From positions 1-7,110 of the forward strand of contig SKZP01000269.1 of NCBI GenBank assembly GCA_007127275.1: a stretch of DNA of 7,110 nt. The letters run 5' to 3'. Positions within the stretch are counted from its first letter, which is position 1. Every line of letters begins with the position of its first letter. Shown here piece after piece: positions 5,033-7,110 of this stretch. The position numbers were made by a program, and so were the translations under genes. Source of the DNA: Planctomycetota bacterium (GTDB taxonomy: Bacteria; Planctomycetota; UBA8742; SKZP01). The notes under the pieces were generated by a model. It saw only the letters and a list, made by a program, of their open reading frames with translations. It did not search any database and was not told where the DNA came from.

Positions 5033-6601
5033 ATGACCGTACCGTCGTCATTGATTTCGTCGTTGCCGTGCCGCGGTGTCTTCGCCGTGTGCGCCGCCTG
5101 GGTGGCGAGTTTCGCACTGTTGGCGTGCTCCTCGGATCCCGAGCCGGTGGACGAGAAGCGGGAAACGGCGCCGCTCCAGGCCAGTCCCGAGCAGTTGGAG
5201 TATGCGGAGATGTCGCACAATCCGCGTCCGCAGGATGTGCCGCGCTTGCTCGACGGGCTTGAGTCGGAGGACGACCTGGTGCGCACGTATGCGGTCCGAG
5301 GCCTTTCGGTGCTTGCGCCGCCGGAGGCGCTTGTGCCGCTGTATACGGTGTCGGTATCCGACGTGAATCCGCGGGTGGTACGGGAGGCGGAGCAGGCGCT
5401 GCGCTCCTACCGGCGGGAAAAGGTCGAACAGGTGGCGTTGCAGCACGACCCCGTGCAGCGCCGCCGCGTCGAGGCCCGCGACCAGCGCCGCCAGGAGCGC
5501 GTTGCCCGGCAACAGCGACAGCTTGCCCGCCTCGAGCCGCCGGTACCCCGCGACGTGATGGAGGAATGGGCCGCCGAGGATCACCCCGACGTCGGCTTCT
5601 TCGTCACCGACGTTAACCTGGTCCGCGACCACGCGCCGGTCGGCCACCCCCTTGGCTACAACGGCGAGGCCAACGCCGGGCAGTTGCTCGAGTTCGAGGT
5701 GAGCATCACCAACGCCTCCTCCATGCCGCGGATGAGTTCCTCGGCCTACGCGTACACCTACGACGAGTACACCACGGTGATCAATCGCGAGTTGCCGGTG
5801 CCGACCATGGAGCCCAACGAAGAGGCGGCGCTTCAGCGAACGCTTCTCGTGCACGTCTCCCCGGATGCTCCGGAGCGACACTCGCTTGAGTTGTTCCTCG
5901 AAGTCGGGGACAGCCGGCTCAACGCGTTGACCGACGGTCGGCCGGTGTACCGGCCCATCCGCGACATTGAGGTCTCGAACGTCGGCTTCGGTCCGGTGCA
6001 GTTCGAATTGGAGGATCTCGTCGACGACGTTTGGGGCCACTCCGACGGCAACGGCAACGGCATTGCCGAGTGGGGGGAAACCGTCGAGGTGCGGCTCAGC
6101 GCGCGCAACCTGGGGAGTTACGCGCTGCGCGAGTCCCGGATGCGGCTGCGCTCGGAGAGCCGCCTTGCCGACGTCTACACCCCGAGCGACGCGCAACGCA
6201 AAGGCGAGGTGCCGCCCGGCGGGCGCCCCGGCTTTGCGCGGACCTTTGCCGTCTCGCTTGCCCACGGCTACGAAGGGAACTTCGCCGTGCCGCTTACGGT
6301 GGAGTTGCTCGTGCCGCACTACAGCGAGACCGTGCGACCGGATACATCAAGAGTTTTCCTTTCGGATTACGAAGAACGACGGCGGCCCACAGGGGTCTTC
6401 CGGTTTCGGCAAGAACTCGAGTTGCGGGTCGGCACCGACCAAGTGGTACCCGTCAGTGAGGTCGAGACCTACGAACCGGTCGACCTCGACCGACTGATCC
6501 AGTTGTTCGTGCTCGACAACGACACGCGCGCCCAGCACCGCTTCCTCGAGCGCACCGAGCAACGCTTTCTCGACGCCCGCGACACCCTGCTTGCCGAATA
6601 G
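5033..6601 (+). CDS. lipoprotein with HEAT-like repeats, basic coiled coil and two beta-sandwich domains; function unknown
   Basis: A 522-residue predicted lipoprotein of no named family. Residues 1-31 form a signal peptide ending in lipobox LLAC with lipidated C32; serine at +2 suggests outer-membrane retention. Residues about 68-126 look like two HEAT-like helical repeats (DVPRLLDGLESEDDLVRTYA, then a second unit to LRSY). Residues about 127-168 are a very charged Arg/Gln/Glu helix, likely coiled coil. Residues about 187-295 and 310-440 look like two beta-sandwich (CARDB/Ig-like) domains, each opening with a DV-x-V or DIEVSNV strand and carrying a similar entry strand (GQLLEFEVSITN; GETVEVRLSARN). 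Before the second entry strand is an EF-hand/dockerin-like loop, D338-x-N340-x-N342-G343 with E349 at position 12, a likely calcium site. The charged C-terminus (480-522) is helical. The start at 5033 is chosen by the signal peptide and by the promoter at 4958-4966; an in-frame GTG at 4967 would lie at or before the transcription start. There is no Shine-Dalgarno. The likely job is an envelope scaffold or binding protein (inference). Confidence 0.8.
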   Translation: MTVPSSLISSLPCRGVFAVCAAWVASFALLACSSDPEPVDEKRETAPLQASPEQLEYAEMSHNPRPQDVPRLLDGLESEDDLVRTYAVRGLSVLAPPEALVPLYTVSVSDVNPRVVREAEQALRSYRREKVEQVALQHDPVQRRRVEARDQRRQERVARQQRQLARLEPPVPRDVMEEWAAEDHPDVGFFVTDVNLVRDHAPVGHPLGYNGEANAGQLLEFEVSITNASSMPRMSSSAYAYTYDEYTTVINRELPVPTMEPNEEAALQRTLLVHVSPDAPERHSLELFLEVGDSRLNALTDGRPVYRPIRDIEVSNVGFGPVQFELEDLVDDVWGHSDGNGNGIAEWGETVEVRLSARNLGSYALRESRMRLRSESRLADVYTPSDAQRKGEVPPGGRPGFARTFAVSLAHGYEGNFAVPLTVELLVPHYSETVRPDTSRVFLSDYEERRRPTGVFRFRQELELRVGTDQVVPVSEVETYEPVDLDRLIQLFVLDNDTRAQHRFLERTEQRFLDARDTLLAE

Positions 6602-6662
6602 GCGCAACGTGTTCGGGTGCGTGGTGGCAAGCGCGCACTCGCCTCCATCCGTAGCCACGCCC

Positions 6663-6700
6663 AGCAACGGTGTTCCTGATGTTGCTTCCTTCTTGCAACA
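6663..6700 (+). terminator. weak candidate terminator or alternating stem after the 522-residue lipoprotein gene
   Basis: AGCAAC (6663-6668) can pair with GTTGCT (6681-6686), followed by pyrimidine-rich TCCTTCTT, 61 bases after the stop. The same GTTGC can instead pair downstream: TGTTGC (6680-6685) with GCAACA (6695-6700). Both stems are only 6 bp, and the tail is not a true T-run. Confidence 0.25.
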
Positions 6701-6822
6701 AATGGCGAGCGGCGGATGTACCGGCTCGCTCGAGAGGTACGTCCCGGGTTTGCGCTGCGAGCGAAGGCGGTGCGCGGCAACGGAAGGTGTGCAACGAAGC
6801 GGTGGCTTCGCCTCGTCGAGCC

Positions 6823-7110
6823 GTGCCACCGGCGGCCACGCGGCACCGCCGAGCGCGCCCGCGACAACGGGAAGACAGTGGTGGGCGTGAGCGTGGGGGT
6901 GGGCGTGTCCGCGGGGGGCTTGCTACGTTGCTGGCACTTTCGTTTGTACTCCTCGTCGCGGCACCTCCGGGGGAAAGCGCGCCTCGCCTCGGCGAGCGGC
7001 CGCGTGACGGCTTCGCCGCGACGGAGGCGGAGGCGAAGCTGCGCGAGTGGACCCTCATTTATTACATCGCGCACGACAACGACCTCGGCGACACGGTGCC
7101 GAAACTCGGC
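6823..7110 (+). CDS. secreted clostripain-like (peptidase C11 family) protein, N-terminal part only
   Basis: The frame runs off the right edge. Its last visible residues, EWTLIYYIAHDNDLG, match the opening beta-strand and loop of the C11 clostripain family (typically WTV-x-(V/Y)YM-x-x-DN(N/D)L). Before that come a hydrophobic stretch (LATLLALSFVLLVAA) that looks like a Sec signal peptide core and a Pro/Glu-rich linker of about 30 residues. Clostripains are secreted cysteine endopeptidases cleaving after basic residues. The catalytic His and Cys would lie beyond the window, so activity cannot be judged. The start is uncertain: no ATG lies near the signal peptide. The nearest in-frame starts are TTG at 6928, which leaves no charged n-region but has a G-rich stretch 9 bases upstream, and GTG at 6823, which gives a long Arg-rich n-region. 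Earlier in-frame GTG (6802, 6787) and ATG (6679) also exist; the frame is open from 6655. It follows the lipoprotein gene on the same strand. Confidence 0.62.
   Translation, partial: MPPAATRHRRARPRQREDSGGRERGGGRVRGGLATLLALSFVLLVAAPPGESAPRLGERPRDGFAATEAEAKLREWTLIYYIAHDNDLGDTVPKLG

Noticed and set aside
5048..6319. 423-codon open frame on the - strand opposite the large lipoprotein gene
   Set aside because: The + strand frame has a signal peptide, lipobox and domains; the antisense product is Arg/His/Val-rich without features.
6453..7074. Two ~200-codon - strand frames over the 3' gap
   Set aside because: Both are Arg/Ser-rich low-complexity translations that overlap the C11 frame and the lipoprotein end.

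Overview
The window is GC-rich chromosomal DNA from a Gram-negative bacterium. Genes are spaced singly on the + strand with no clear operons. Two genes encode proteins with type II (lipoprotein) signal peptides, and a third, cut by the right edge, appears to encode a secreted cysteine peptidase. Shine-Dalgarno use is uneven: strong for ilvE and the AhpD-like gene, absent or weak elsewhere. This style (orphan housekeeping genes, many lipoproteins, HEAT and beta-sandwich envelope proteins, clostripain-like peptidases, REP-like hairpins) would fit Myxococcota/Bradymonadota-like or Planctomycetota-like lineages. The taxon cannot be fixed from sequence alone.

Layout, left to right: a possible 3' end of an upstream gene (2-124); a candidate promoter and 97-nt leader; ilvE, a branched-chain amino acid aminotransferase (279-1355); a 317-nt gap with competing GC-rich stems; manA, a type I mannose-6-phosphate isomerase (1673-2944); a 370-nt gap holding two REP-like palindromes in inverted orientation and an extended -10 promoter; an AhpD-fold peroxidase-related enzyme with its redox residues intact (3315-3932); a ~300-nt gap with nothing identified; a small lipoprotein with a cohesin-like beta-sandwich look (about 4235-4834); a short gap with a stem-loop and an extended -10 promoter; a 522-residue lipoprotein with HEAT-like repeats, a basic coiled coil, two beta-sandwich domains and an EF-hand-like loop (5033-6601); and the N-terminus of a clostripain-like (C11) peptidase preprotein that runs off the right end.

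The left half is core metabolism: amino acid transamination, mannose-6-phosphate/fructose-6-phosphate interconversion, peroxide detoxification. These genes share no pathway and each seems to have its own promoter. The right half looks like an envelope or secretion neighbourhood: two lipoproteins followed by a secreted peptidase, all co-oriented. I found no CRISPR array, tRNA, rRNA, transposase or phage gene. The most notable non-coding structure is the inverted REP pair at 3067-3153, which shows a compensated base-pair change. The least described proteins are the two lipoproteins. I do not see clear evidence for a new multi-gene system; the lipoprotein-lipoprotein-C11 block is the best candidate for follow-up.
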